Origin: Pseudomonas gingeri
GTDB taxonomy: Bacteria > Pseudomonadota > Gammaproteobacteria > Pseudomonadales > Pseudomonadaceae
Assembly: GCF_013385635.1 (NCBI RefSeq)
Contig: NZ_JACAPR010000008.1
Span: forward strand, 124,001 to 188,000
Direction: 5' to 3'
Length of the DNA stretch: 64,000 nucleotides
The notes beneath the pieces were generated by a model, which made no database searches, was not told where the DNA came from, and was given only the letters and a program-made list of their open reading frames with translations. Position 1 is the first letter of the stretch, and every line of letters starts with the position of its first letter. Shown here piece by piece: positions 9,356 through 16,784 of the stretch. The position numbers and the translations under genes were made by a program.

Positions 9356-9365
9356 GTCGCGACCC

Positions 9366-9767
9366 GTGGCGGCAAGCCCCACGGGCAAGCGCTCGCCGCT
9401 CGTGCGCTACGCACTGCTGGCCATCGGCTGGTTGAGCGTGGCGCTGGGGGTGGTCGGGATCTTCCTGCCGGTCTTGCCGACGACGCCCTTCCTGCTGCTG
9501 GCGGCCGGCTGTTTTGCCCGCAGCTCACCGCGATTCTACCGCTGGCTGGTGGAGCATCCGCGTCTGGGTCCGTGGATCCGCGACTACCTCGATGGCAACG
9601 GCATCCCGCTCAAGGGCAAGGTCTACGCCATCGGCCTGATGTGGCTGAGCATCGGTTTTTCCTGCTATCTGGTGCCGCTACCCTGGGCCCGCGGCTTCAT
9701 GCTGACCAGCGCGGTCCTGGTAACGATCTATATCCTGCGCCAGAAGACCCTGGAACCGCGACGCTAG
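9366..9767 (+). CDS. YbaN-family (DUF454) inner-membrane protein
   Basis: The product is 133 residues with GTG as the likely start, 10 bases after the YecA-like stop and without a clear Shine-Dalgarno, suggesting translational coupling. The DUF454 signature GxxLPxLPTTPFLLLAAxCFARSSPRFYRWL is present near residues 30-60, then HPRLGPWIRDY, and two more membrane helices before the basic tail KTLEPRR. Its function is unknown across the family. Its stop overlaps the stop of the convergent tapT gene by 4 bases. Confidence 0.9.
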   Translation: MAASPTGKRSPLVRYALLAIGWLSVALGVVGIFLPVLPTTPFLLLAAGCFARSSPRFYRWLVEHPRLGPWIRDYLDGNGIPLKGKVYAIGLMWLSIGFSCYLVPLPWARGFMLTSAVLVTIYILRQKTLEPRR

Positions 9768-10363
9768 GCACCGTGATTGCGCTGGTAGGTGTCGCTGCCC
9801 ATGGCCCGGATCTGTCCCTCGATCAGTGCTTCGAACGGTTTCAGCAAGGCACCGAACGAAGTCGGCCGTTCCAGGGTTTCCAGCGCCTGGACAATCGCCT
9901 CCACCGTCGACAGCGCCCCCGGTTCCGGAGCCTTGCGCAAGCGATAGCGGGACACCGCGCCCGGCCCCAGGGTGACTCTCGGCAAAGCCGCCAGCAACGG
10001 ATTCAGGTACAGCAGCTTGCGCGCCTTGCGCCAGGTGCCGTCAGGAACCACCAGCAACAAGGGTTCAGCCTCCTCGGCCGGCCGGTAGGCTTGCAGCAAC
10101 TGTGCATCGTCTGCCGGAAACAGCAGTCGCGCCTGATAGCCGGGCGGACTCAGCAACGCCGGCAGATCCTCGAACACTTCACCCACGCGCAACTCGGCAT
10201 TGGTCAGCCCCAGGGTCGCCAACCGCGCCGTATTCAAGGCGTGGCCGACTTCGCTCGGATGTTGCAGCACCAGCACGCGGGTGCGGCTGTCGAGTCGCGG
10301 GATCAGTGCGCACAGGCAATGCGTTTCGGGGCGCAGGCAGCACTCGCAGCGAGCTCTGGACAT
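9764..10363 (-). CDS. tapT: tRNA-uridine aminocarboxypropyltransferase (DTW domain)
   Basis: The product is 199 residues. The N-terminal Cys cluster CECCLRPETHCLC (residues 6-18) and the later VPDGTWRKARKL give the TDD/DTW family signature; SRYRLRKAPEPGALSTVEAI is the second conserved block. E. coli TapT (YfiP) transfers the 3-amino-3-carboxypropyl group from S-adenosylmethionine to U47 of tRNA (acp3U). The gene is 14 bases downstream of the gbuR-like gene on the same strand, so they may share a transcript, though the functions look unrelated. Confidence 0.88.
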   Translation of the reverse strand: MSRARCECCLRPETHCLCALIPRLDSRTRVLVLQHPSEVGHALNTARLATLGLTNAELRVGEVFEDLPALLSPPGYQARLLFPADDAQLLQAYRPAEEAEPLLLVVPDGTWRKARKLLYLNPLLAALPRVTLGPGAVSRYRLRKAPEPGALSTVEAIVQALETLERPTSFGALLKPFEALIEGQIRAMGSDTYQRNHGA

Positions 10364-10377
10364 GAAGAGGGCTCCGA

Positions 10378-11271
10378 TCAGGACTGGTTGAGCTGCGCTT
10401 TGAGCAGGTCACGGAAGGTCTGGATCAACGGCTCGCGGCTGCGGCCACGGCGCAGGATCATCGAGAAAGGCGCCTGGTAACCGAAGGTCGCCGGCAGCAG
10501 CACCCGCAGGTCGCCCTTGTCCGCCCAGGGCTGGGCATAGTGTTCGGGCAGGTAGCCGATATAGGCACCGGACAGCACCAGGATCAACTGCGCCTCCATA
10601 CTTTCGACGGTCGCCGCGCTGTGCTTGAAGCCATGGCGGGCCAGCTCGGCCTGGCTCCAGTAGCCACGGCCGACCATGCGCTGCTGGGTGATGACCTGCT
10701 CGGGGATCCTGCGCTCGTGGTACAGCGGGTGGCGATTGCTGCAATACAGCCAGTGCTGTTCGCGGTACAGCGGCTGGTAGACCAGCCCGCTCATGCGCGT
10801 GGAAAAGGCGCCGATGGCCAGGTCCAGGCGGTTGTCCTGCACCCCCAGTTGCAACTCATAAGGGCTCATCACCGACAAGTGCAGGTGCACCGCCGGGTGT
10901 TCCTGGCTGTAGGCGCCAATGGCTTCGGCCAGAGGCAACGCCGGCTCGCTGACAGTGGAGTCGATCACCCCGAGGTTGAGGGTGCCACGCAATTCGCCCT
11001 TGAGGGCGGCGGCATACTGCTCGAAGCCTTCGAGTTCGCCGAGCAGCCGCAGGGTTTCCTGATGGAACAGCTCGCCCTTGCTGGTCAGGCTGAAACCACC
11101 CCGGCCACGATGGCACAGCACCAGCCCCAATGCCGCTTCGAGCTGGCTCATATAGGTGCTGATGGCCGAGGTCGACAGATTGAGTTCCTGCTGGGCGTTG
11201 GCAAATCCCTGGTGCCGCACCACGCTGACGAAAATGCGCAATAGTTTCAGGTCGGGTAAAGCGTTGGCCAT
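10378..11271 (-). CDS. gbuR: LysR-type regulator, probable activator of gbuA
   Basis: The product is 297 residues from ATG 11271 (MANALPDLKLLRIFVSVVRHQG). The open frame runs upstream but crosses the REP element and promoter region. The helix-turn-helix (FANAQQELNLSTSAISTYMSQLEAALGLVLCHRGRGGFSLT) and a periplasmic-binding-like effector domain are complete. It is divergent from gbuA, as in P. aeruginosa, where GbuR is needed for induction of guanidinobutyrase by 4-guanidinobutyrate. A 24-base imperfect palindrome lies between the two genes. The symbol is assigned by synteny and family. Confidence 0.8.
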   Translation of the reverse strand: MANALPDLKLLRIFVSVVRHQGFANAQQELNLSTSAISTYMSQLEAALGLVLCHRGRGGFSLTSKGELFHQETLRLLGELEGFEQYAAALKGELRGTLNLGVIDSTVSEPALPLAEAIGAYSQEHPAVHLHLSVMSPYELQLGVQDNRLDLAIGAFSTRMSGLVYQPLYREQHWLYCSNRHPLYHERRIPEQVITQQRMVGRGYWSQAELARHGFKHSAATVESMEAQLILVLSGAYIGYLPEHYAQPWADKGDLRVLLPATFGYQAPFSMILRRGRSREPLIQTFRDLLKAQLNQS

Positions 11272-11305
11272 GTGGACTCCTATAGAAGACCTGAATGCCA
11301 AACAC

Positions 11306-11330
11306 TGTGGCGAGGGGGCTTGCCCCCTCG
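11306..11330. repeat. REP-type palindrome in the gbuR-gbuA intergenic region
   Basis: TGTGGCGAGGGGGCTTGCCCCCTCG is, after the lead-in, a perfect stem (CGAGGGGGC / GCCCCCTCG) of the Pseudomonas REP class. A single copy between divergent promoters is less usual than one after a gene. Confidence 0.75.
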
Positions 11331-11375
11331 TCACATGGGTATTCAGGTGAAACCAGTCTATCCCTCGGCCTGCAA

Positions 11376-11399
11376 TTAGTTTAGAAAAATCTGAACTAA
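11376..11399. promoter_or_regulatory. Candidate GbuR operator
   Basis: TTAGTTTAGA at 11376-11385 and TCTGAACTAA at 11390-11399 are inverted with one mismatch around AAAA. The site lies 85 bases before gbuA and 105 bases before gbuR. Length, AT-rich centre and position fit a LysR-type recognition site. It is the best palindrome in the interval apart from the REP. Confidence 0.55.
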
Positions 11400-11483
11400 G
11401 TATTTGCCGACAGCGATTCTTCCCGCCCGCCACCTTTCGCAGAATCGCCACCAGATAACCAAAACAAATGATGAGGCTTACCC

Positions 11484-12434
11484 GTGGACAAGATTCTTCA
11501 CCAACCACTGGGCGGTAACGAAATGCCGCGTTTCGGCGGCATCGCCACCATGATGCGCCTCCCCCACCTGCAATCGGCCGCCGGCCTCGATGCCGCCTTT
11601 ATCGGCATCCCGCTGGACATCGGCACCTCGCTGCGCGCCGGGACCCGTTTCGGCCCGCGGGAAATCCGCGCCGAATCGGTGATGATCCGTCCCTACAACA
11701 TGGCCACCGGCGCCGCCCCCTTCGATTCGCTGTCAGTCGCCGATATCGGTGACGTGGCGATCAACACCTTCAACCTGCTCGACGCGGTGCGCATCATCGA
11801 AGAAGCCTACGACGGCATTCTCGAACACGATGTGATCCCGCTGACCCTGGGTGGCGACCACACCATCACCCTGCCGATCCTGCGGGCGATCCACAAGAAA
11901 CACGGCAAGGTCGGCCTGGTGCACATCGACGCGCACGCCGATGTCAACGATCACATGTTCGGCGAGAAGATCGCGCACGGCACCACTTTCCGTCGTGCCG
12001 TGGAAGAAGGCCTGCTGGACTGCGACCGCGTCGTCCAGATCGGCCTGCGCGCCCAGGGCTACACCGCCGAAGACTTCAACTGGAGCCGCAAACAGGGCTT
12101 CCGCGTGGTCCAGGCCGAAGAGTGCTGGCACAAATCCCTGGCACCGCTGATGGCCGAAGTCCGCGAAAAGGTCGGCAACGGTCCGGTGTACCTGAGCTTC
12201 GATATCGACGGTATCGACCCGGCCTGGGCACCCGGCACCGGCACCCCGGAAATCGGCGGCCTGACCACCATCCAGGCGATCGAGATCGTCCGTGGCTGCC
12301 AGGGCCTCGACCTGGTCGGCTGCGATCTGGTGGAAGTCTCGCCACCCTACGACACCACCGGCAACACCTCGCTACTGGGCGCCAACCTGCTCTACGAAAT
12401 GCTCTGTGTACTTCCAGGCGTGGCCCACCGCTGA
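11484..12434 (+). CDS. gbuA: Guanidinobutyrase (arginase/agmatinase superfamily)
   Basis: The product is 316 residues. All Mn-binding blocks of the ureohydrolase fold are present: GGDHTIT, HIDAHADVND and SFDIDGIDPAWAPGTGTPE; the substrate loop GTSLRAGTRFGPREIRAES is intact. The enzyme cleaves 4-guanidinobutyrate to 4-aminobutyrate and urea in arginine and agmatine breakdown. Agmatinase or guanidinopropionase activity cannot be excluded from motifs alone; the call rests on the divergent gbuR gene and the downstream NTF2-like / NCS1 / SSS order, matching PA1422-PA1418 as I recall it. Confidence 0.88.
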   Translation: MDKILHQPLGGNEMPRFGGIATMMRLPHLQSAAGLDAAFIGIPLDIGTSLRAGTRFGPREIRAESVMIRPYNMATGAAPFDSLSVADIGDVAINTFNLLDAVRIIEEAYDGILEHDVIPLTLGGDHTITLPILRAIHKKHGKVGLVHIDAHADVNDHMFGEKIAHGTTFRRAVEEGLLDCDRVVQIGLRAQGYTAEDFNWSRKQGFRVVQAEECWHKSLAPLMAEVREKVGNGPVYLSFDIDGIDPAWAPGTGTPEIGGLTTIQAIEIVRGCQGLDLVGCDLVEVSPPYDTTGNTSLLGANLLYEMLCVLPGVAHR

Positions 12435-12443
12435 GGCGCTCCC

Positions 12444-12854
12444 ATGAACGACCGTGACCAGGTGCTCAAGGCCGCCGCCGAGCTGGTAGCCGCCTTTGCC
12501 GCCAATGACCGCGAAGCTTACTTCGGTGCCTTCAGCGCCGACGCCAGCTTTGTCTTCTACACCCTCGAACAGCCGCTGCTGTCACGCGATGCCTACCAGG
12601 CCGTGTGGGACAGCTGGCGTTCGCAGGATGGCTTCGAGGTGCTGTCGTGCACGTCGAGCAACGCTTTTGTCAGCCTGCAGGGTGACGTGGCGATTTTCAT
12701 CCATGACGTGGCCACCGAACTGCGCATGCAAGGGGAGCTTCTCTTCAGCCAGGAGCGCGAGACCATTGTGTTTCGCAAACAACAAGAACAGGGCCAATGG
12801 CTGGCCTGCCACGAACATTTGTCTGCGACACCCCAAGGACTGCCCTCCCCTTAG
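12444..12854 (+). CDS. NTF2-like (SnoaL/DUF4440-type) protein
   Basis: The product is 136 residues, starting 9 bases after gbuA. The opening helix (DQVLKAAAELVAAFAANDREAYFGAFSADASFVFYT) followed by strands (GDVAIFIHDVATELRMQGELLFSQERETIVFRKQ) and a final WLACHEHLS is the cone-shaped NTF2-like fold. Conserved Trp and His residues near the end line the usual pocket. Its catalytic role, if any, is unknown; its place in the gbu operon suggests it handles a guanidino compound or its breakdown product. Confidence 0.78.
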   Translation: MNDRDQVLKAAAELVAAFAANDREAYFGAFSADASFVFYTLEQPLLSRDAYQAVWDSWRSQDGFEVLSCTSSNAFVSLQGDVAIFIHDVATELRMQGELLFSQERETIVFRKQQEQGQWLACHEHLSATPQGLPSP

Positions 12855-12908
12855 CCAACACCGGTAGCCCCCGCGGAAGATGGGGGCACCGCAATGATCG
12901 GAGCGATC

Positions 12909-14420
12909 ATGAATAAAAATAACAATGAAAAGAGCCTTAGCAGCATTGAAACGAACGGGGTCGAGCAGATCCCCGACCACGAACGCGACGCCCGGCCCAG
13001 CGACCTGTTTCGCCTGATCTTCGGCGGCGCCAACACCTTTGCCACCGCCGTGCTCGGCAGTTTCCCGGTACTGTTCGGCCTGTCCTTCCAGGCCGGTGTC
13101 TGGGCGATTGTGCTGGGGGTGATTGTCGGTGCGCTGATCCTCGCGCCCATGGGCCTGTTCGGACCGATCAACGGCACCAACAATGCCGTGTCCTCCGGCG
13201 CGCACTTCGGTGTGCACGGACGGATCGTCGGTTCATTCCTGTCCCTGCTGACCGCCATCGCCTTCTTCTCGCTCTCGGTGTGGAGCTCGGGGGATGCGCT
13301 GATCGGCGGCGCCAAGCGACTGATCGACATGCCGGAAACCGACCTGACCCTGGGCCTGGCCTACGGCCTGTTCGCGATCCTGGTGCTGACGGTGTGCATC
13401 TACGGCTTCCGCTTCATGCTGTGGGTCAACCGCATCGCCGTGTGGGCCGCCAGCCTGCTGTTCCTGCTGGGCATCTTCGCCTTCGCGCCGGCCTTCGACA
13501 GCCACTTCGCCGGTACGGTCGCCATGGGCCAGGCAGGTTTCTGGGCAGCCTTTATCGGCTCCGCGCTGGTCGCCATGAGCAACCCGATTTCCTTCGGTGC
13601 GTTCCTCGGCGACTGGTCGCGCTACATCCCGCGTGAAACGTCGAAAGGCCGCATCATGCTGGCGGTGATCGCCGCGCAGATCGCCACTCTGATCCCGTTC
13701 CTGTTCGGCCTTGCCACCGCGACCATCGTGGCGATCAAGGCGCCAGACTACATCGCGGCGAACAACTATGTCGGCGGCCTGCTGGCCGTCTCGCCGAGCT
13801 GGTTCTTCTTGCCGGTGTGCCTGATCGCGGTGATCGGCGGCATGTCCACCGGCACCACCTCGCTGTATGGCACCGGGCTGGACATGTCCAGTGTGTTCCC
13901 ACGGCTGCTGTCGCGGGTCAAGGCAACGCTGCTGATCGGCGTGCTGTCGATCGCCTTCATCTTCATCGGGCGCTTCGCGGCCAACCTGGTGCAGAGCGTG
14001 TCGACCTTCGCCGTGCTGATCATCACCTGCACCACCCCTTGGATGGTGATCATGCTGATCGGCCTGCTGGTGCGCCGCGGCTACTACTGCCCGGATGACC
14101 TGCAAGTCTTCACCCGCGGGGAAACCGGCGGTCGCTACTGGTTCAGCCACGGCTGGAACTGGCGCGGTCTCGGCGCCTGGATCCCCAGCGCGCTGGTCGG
14201 CCTGTGCTTCGTCAATCTGCCGGGGCAGTTCGTCGGTCCGCTGGGCAACCTGGCCAATGGTATCGACATCAGCCTGCCGATCACCCTCGGCCTGGCCTCG
14301 CTGATGTACCTGGCGCTGTTGAGCCTGTTCCCGGAAACCCCGGAAGTCTATGGACCGGACGATGCCCGCAGCAAGGGCCTGAATACAGCGGAGAAACCGG
14401 CCATGCGCCAGCCCGCCTGA
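12909..14420 (+). CDS. NCS1-family cytosine/purine-type permease
   Basis: The product is 503 residues from ATG 12909, which has GGAG 5 bases upstream; an ATG at 12894 lacks this. About twelve membrane helices are visible, with the NCS1 features DHERDARPSDLFRLIFGGANTF at the start, GPINGTNNAVSSGAHFGVHGR in the helix 2-3 loop and GDWSRYIP mid-protein. NCS1 members carry nucleobases, hydantoins or allantoin with H+ or Na+. In this operon it probably imports a guanidino compound; that is inference. Confidence 0.88.
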   Translation: MNKNNNEKSLSSIETNGVEQIPDHERDARPSDLFRLIFGGANTFATAVLGSFPVLFGLSFQAGVWAIVLGVIVGALILAPMGLFGPINGTNNAVSSGAHFGVHGRIVGSFLSLLTAIAFFSLSVWSSGDALIGGAKRLIDMPETDLTLGLAYGLFAILVLTVCIYGFRFMLWVNRIAVWAASLLFLLGIFAFAPAFDSHFAGTVAMGQAGFWAAFIGSALVAMSNPISFGAFLGDWSRYIPRETSKGRIMLAVIAAQIATLIPFLFGLATATIVAIKAPDYIAANNYVGGLLAVSPSWFFLPVCLIAVIGGMSTGTTSLYGTGLDMSSVFPRLLSRVKATLLIGVLSIAFIFIGRFAANLVQSVSTFAVLIITCTTPWMVIMLIGLLVRRGYYCPDDLQVFTRGETGGRYWFSHGWNWRGLGAWIPSALVGLCFVNLPGQFVGPLGNLANGIDISLPITLGLASLMYLALLSLFPETPEVYGPDDARSKGLNTAEKPAMRQPA

Positions 14421-14422
14421 CC

Positions 14423-14506
14423 CTGTAGGAGCCGGCTTGCCGGCGATGAGGCCCCTGAGCCTTGCATCGCATGATCGGCCGCCATCGCTGGTAAGCCGGC
14501 TCTTAC
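14423..14506. repeat. Inverted pair of REP elements (REPIN-like)
   Basis: TGTAGGAGCCGGCTTGCCGG at the left and its inverted counterpart ending GTAAGCCGGCTCTTAC at the right frame about 40 bases of spacer. The pair sits between the NCS1 and SSS transporter genes, where it may affect relative mRNA levels of the two cistrons. Confidence 0.8.
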
Positions 14507-14553
14507 ATAACCTACTGTTCCACCATAAAAAAGATAATCGGAGACACGCCGTC

Positions 14554-15933
14554 ATGGCCCTGGATTTATTGGTTGTACTCATTTATGCCGCTGGCATGCT
14601 CGTGCTCGGTTACTACGGCATGCGCAAGGCCAAGACCCACGAAGACTACCTGGTCGCCGGACGCAACCTGGGCCCGACCCTGTACATGGGCACCATGGCC
14701 GCGACCGTGCTGGGCGGTGCCTCCACCGTCGGCACCGTACGCCTGGGCTATGTCCACGGGATTTCCGGTTTCTGGCTGTGTGCGGCCCTGGGCTTCGGCA
14801 TCATCGCGCTGAACCTGTTCCTCGCCAAGCCGCTGCTCAAGTTGAAGATATTCACCGTCACCCAGGTGCTGGAAAAGCGCTACAACCCCATGGCCCGCCA
14901 GGCCAGTGCGGTGATCATGCTGGCCTACGCACTGATGATCGGCGTGACCTCGATCCTTGCCATCGGCACCGTGCTGCAAGTGTTGTTCGGCCTGCCGTTC
15001 TGGCTCTCGGTGCTGCTCGGCGGCGGCGTCGTGGTGGTCTACTCGACCATCGGCGGCATGTGGTCGCTGACCCTGACCGATATCGTCCAGTTCATCATCA
15101 AGACCGTCGGCCTGATGTTCATCCTGCTGCCGATCTGCCTGTACCGCGTCGGCGGTTGGGATGAGCTGGTGAGCAAACTGCCGGCGGCGAGCTTCAGCTT
15201 CACCACCATCGGTTGGGACACCATCATCACTTACTTCCTGATCTACTTCTTCGGTATCCTGATCGGTCAGGACATCTGGCAACGGGTGTTCACCGCCAAG
15301 GACGAGAAAGTCGCGAAGTATGCCGGCAGCGTGGCCGGGGTCTACTGCATCGCCTACGGCCTGGCCTGCGCCCTGATCGGCATGGCCGCCCACGTACTGA
15401 TCCCGGACCTGGACAACGTCAACAACGCTTTTGCCGCCATCGTCAAACTGTCGCTGCCCGACGGCATTCGTGGCCTGGTGATCGCCGCGGCCCTGGCCGC
15501 CATGATGTCCACCGCCAGCGCCGGCCTGCTGGCCGCCTCCACCGTGCTGACCGAAGACCTGCTGCCGAAACTGCGCGGCGGCAAACAGTCGAGCCTGGGG
15601 ATCAACCGCCTGTTCACCTGCCTGACCGGGATCGTGGTGCTGGGCATCGCCCTGGTGGTCAGCGACGTGATCAGTGCACTGACCCTGGCCTACAACCTGC
15701 TGGTCGGCGGCATGCTGATCCCGCTGATCGGTGCCATTTTCTGGAAACGCGCCACCACCGCCGGCGCGATCACCAGCATGGCCCTGGGCTTCATCACCGC
15801 GCTGGTGTTCATGATCATCGACGGGCTCGACGCGAATACACCGATCTACTACAGCCTGGCTGTCGGCCTGGTCAGCTTCGTGGTGGTCAGCCTGCTGTCC
15901 CCTCGTCCGGCGACAGTGGCCAGCGCCATCTGA
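14554..15933 (+). CDS. Sodium:solute symporter (SSS) family protein
   Basis: The product is 459 residues from ATG 14554 (MALDLLVVLIYAAGMLVLGYYGMRKAKTHEDYLVAGRNLGP), with GGAG at 14540-14543. An upstream in-frame start would place the REP pair inside the protein and is rejected. The N-terminal YLVAGRxLG motif, the unwound TM1 region (TMAATVLGGASTVGTVRLGY) and about 12-13 helices are standard for SSS carriers, which couple Na+ entry to uptake of sugars, amino acids, nucleobases or urea. This is the last gene before a strong terminator. Confidence 0.88.
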   Translation: MALDLLVVLIYAAGMLVLGYYGMRKAKTHEDYLVAGRNLGPTLYMGTMAATVLGGASTVGTVRLGYVHGISGFWLCAALGFGIIALNLFLAKPLLKLKIFTVTQVLEKRYNPMARQASAVIMLAYALMIGVTSILAIGTVLQVLFGLPFWLSVLLGGGVVVVYSTIGGMWSLTLTDIVQFIIKTVGLMFILLPICLYRVGGWDELVSKLPAASFSFTTIGWDTIITYFLIYFFGILIGQDIWQRVFTAKDEKVAKYAGSVAGVYCIAYGLACALIGMAAHVLIPDLDNVNNAFAAIVKLSLPDGIRGLVIAAALAAMMSTASAGLLAASTVLTEDLLPKLRGGKQSSLGINRLFTCLTGIVVLGIALVVSDVISALTLAYNLLVGGMLIPLIGAIFWKRATTAGAITSMALGFITALVFMIIDGLDANTPIYYSLAVGLVSFVVVSLLSPRPATVASAI

Positions 15934-15950
15934 CAATGCAGTTACTTCAG

Positions 15951-15985
15951 CGGGTGCGACGTCGGTTGTCGCATCCGTTTTTTTT
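15951..15985 (+). terminator. Intrinsic terminator of the gbu operon
   Basis: CGGGTGCGAC pairs with GTCGCATCCG (one G-U pair) across a 7-base loop, followed directly by eight T residues. It is 18 bases after the SSS stop and is the strongest canonical terminator on the plus strand here. Confidence 0.92.
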
Positions 15986-16201
15986 CCCATGGCCGCCGCT
16001 TCGGCGCCGACCAATGGTCACCGACACTGAACAAACCTGTGCTGTACTGGCAATCAGCGACTGCCTTGGGGAAGGTATTCTGGAATCAGGTTCCGGATGA
16101 GTCCCAAGGTACAAGGATCGCTGGTGTCGTCCTTCCGACAGCCATCGCAATGCCCTGGGAAAGGGTCGAACAAGAAGAAAGTACTTTCCTGCGAGGCATT
16201 C

Positions 16202-16444
16202 ATGAACAGGCTCGAGATTCATCAACAGATCTGCCATTCCATAGAACAGCAATTGTCGTTGAAATGGCCCCGGGATCCCTCCCTGGCGGCGGATGACAGT
16301 TACTCCCTCGATATCGCCGCGCTGTTCCAGCACCTTGAATGTCAGTTCAATGTGCGGCTGGACCTCAACCGTGACTTGAGGGGTATCAGCACCATCGGCG
16401 ACCTCAGCCGGTTCATCTACGAAAAGACCCAGCCCTCGCACTGA
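16202..16444 (+). CDS. Orphan acyl-carrier-protein-like small protein
   Basis: The product is 80 residues, close to AcpP (78). ATG 16202 has GAGG at 16193-16196, 5 bases away. The run DDSYSLDIAALFQHLECQF followed by ISTIGDLSRFIYEK aligns with helix II and the closing helix of acyl carrier proteins (DSLDTVELVMALEEEF and ITTVQAAIDYI). Ser35 falls where the phosphopantetheine Ser36 of AcpP lies, but the preceding Asp is Tyr (Y-S-L-D). No synthase, ligase or transferase gene is adjacent. The fold is likely; whether it is phosphopantetheinylated is open. Confidence 0.6.
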   Translation: MNRLEIHQQICHSIEQQLSLKWPRDPSLAADDSYSLDIAALFQHLECQFNVRLDLNRDLRGISTIGDLSRFIYEKTQPSH

Positions 16445-16533
16445 ACCGCGATTGCAGGGTCATTGCCCGGCAGGGTGACGCGCGCGCTCAAGGAAACCAC
16501 CACGGCTGGAGGGCTTGAGTCGGTATGAAAGCG

Positions 16534-16659
16534 TTACCGGCGCGGCTGCCGACGGCGGCGTTCGTCGTCCGTGCGAATCGGCACGGGTTGCAGCGGTGGC
16601 TCGATCAGGCCGAGGGCGACACCGAGGTCATGGAGCCAGGTTTGCAGTTTGTCTTTCAT
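16534..16659 (-). CDS. 41-residue conserved ORF at the PA1414 / sicX position
   Basis: The ATG at 16659 follows a strong purine run (AAGGGGG, about 5 bases away). The peptide begins MKDKLQTWLHDLGVALGLIE and continues with a Pro-rich PPLQPVPI and a basic tail ending RRRRQPRR. It lies just downstream of a LysR gene on the same strand and near the gbu cluster, the place where P. aeruginosa has PA1414 between PA1413 (LysR) and PA1418-PA1422. That locus is known for the oxygen-responsive sRNA SicX, induced through Anr. The peptide resembles the annotated PA1414 product as I remember it. Whether peptide, RNA or both are functional cannot be told from sequence. Confidence 0.6.
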   Translation of the reverse strand: MKDKLQTWLHDLGVALGLIEPPLQPVPIRTDDERRRRQPRR

Positions 16660-16713
16660 ATAGCCCCCTTCAGGGTAATGCGAGCGACATAGTTCTGTAG
16701 CCGCTTCACACAG

Positions 16714-16719
16714 ATCATA
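16714..16719 (-). promoter_or_regulatory. Candidate -10 element for the PA1414-like transcript
   Basis: Reading the minus strand, TATGAT lies about 55 bases upstream of the small ORF, with no good -35 box. A perfect Anr/FNR half-site TTGAT is at 16756-16760 with a poor second half. Its spacing to this -10 is longer than for a standard class II site, so the pairing is uncertain. Confidence 0.3.
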
Positions 16720-16784
16720 GCTCTAAGTCCTACGCAATGCTTCCTTTCCACGGGGTTGATTGCGCCAAATCATGGCAAAAAGCT

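Noticed and set aside
14437..14553. Upstream start for the SSS transporter
   Set aside because: It would translate through the REP pair, and ATG 14554 has its own Shine-Dalgarno and the family N-terminus.
13233..16014. Long minus-strand frames across both transporter genes of the gbu operon
   Set aside because: Composition is Asp/His/Gln/Gly-rich without hydrophobic pattern, while the plus strand encodes clear 12-helix carriers.
16756..16769. Full Anr/FNR box upstream of the small PA1414-like ORF
   Set aside because: Only the TTGAT half is perfect; the second half matches poorly and spacing to the -10 is not standard, so it is mentioned in the finding but not annotated as a site.
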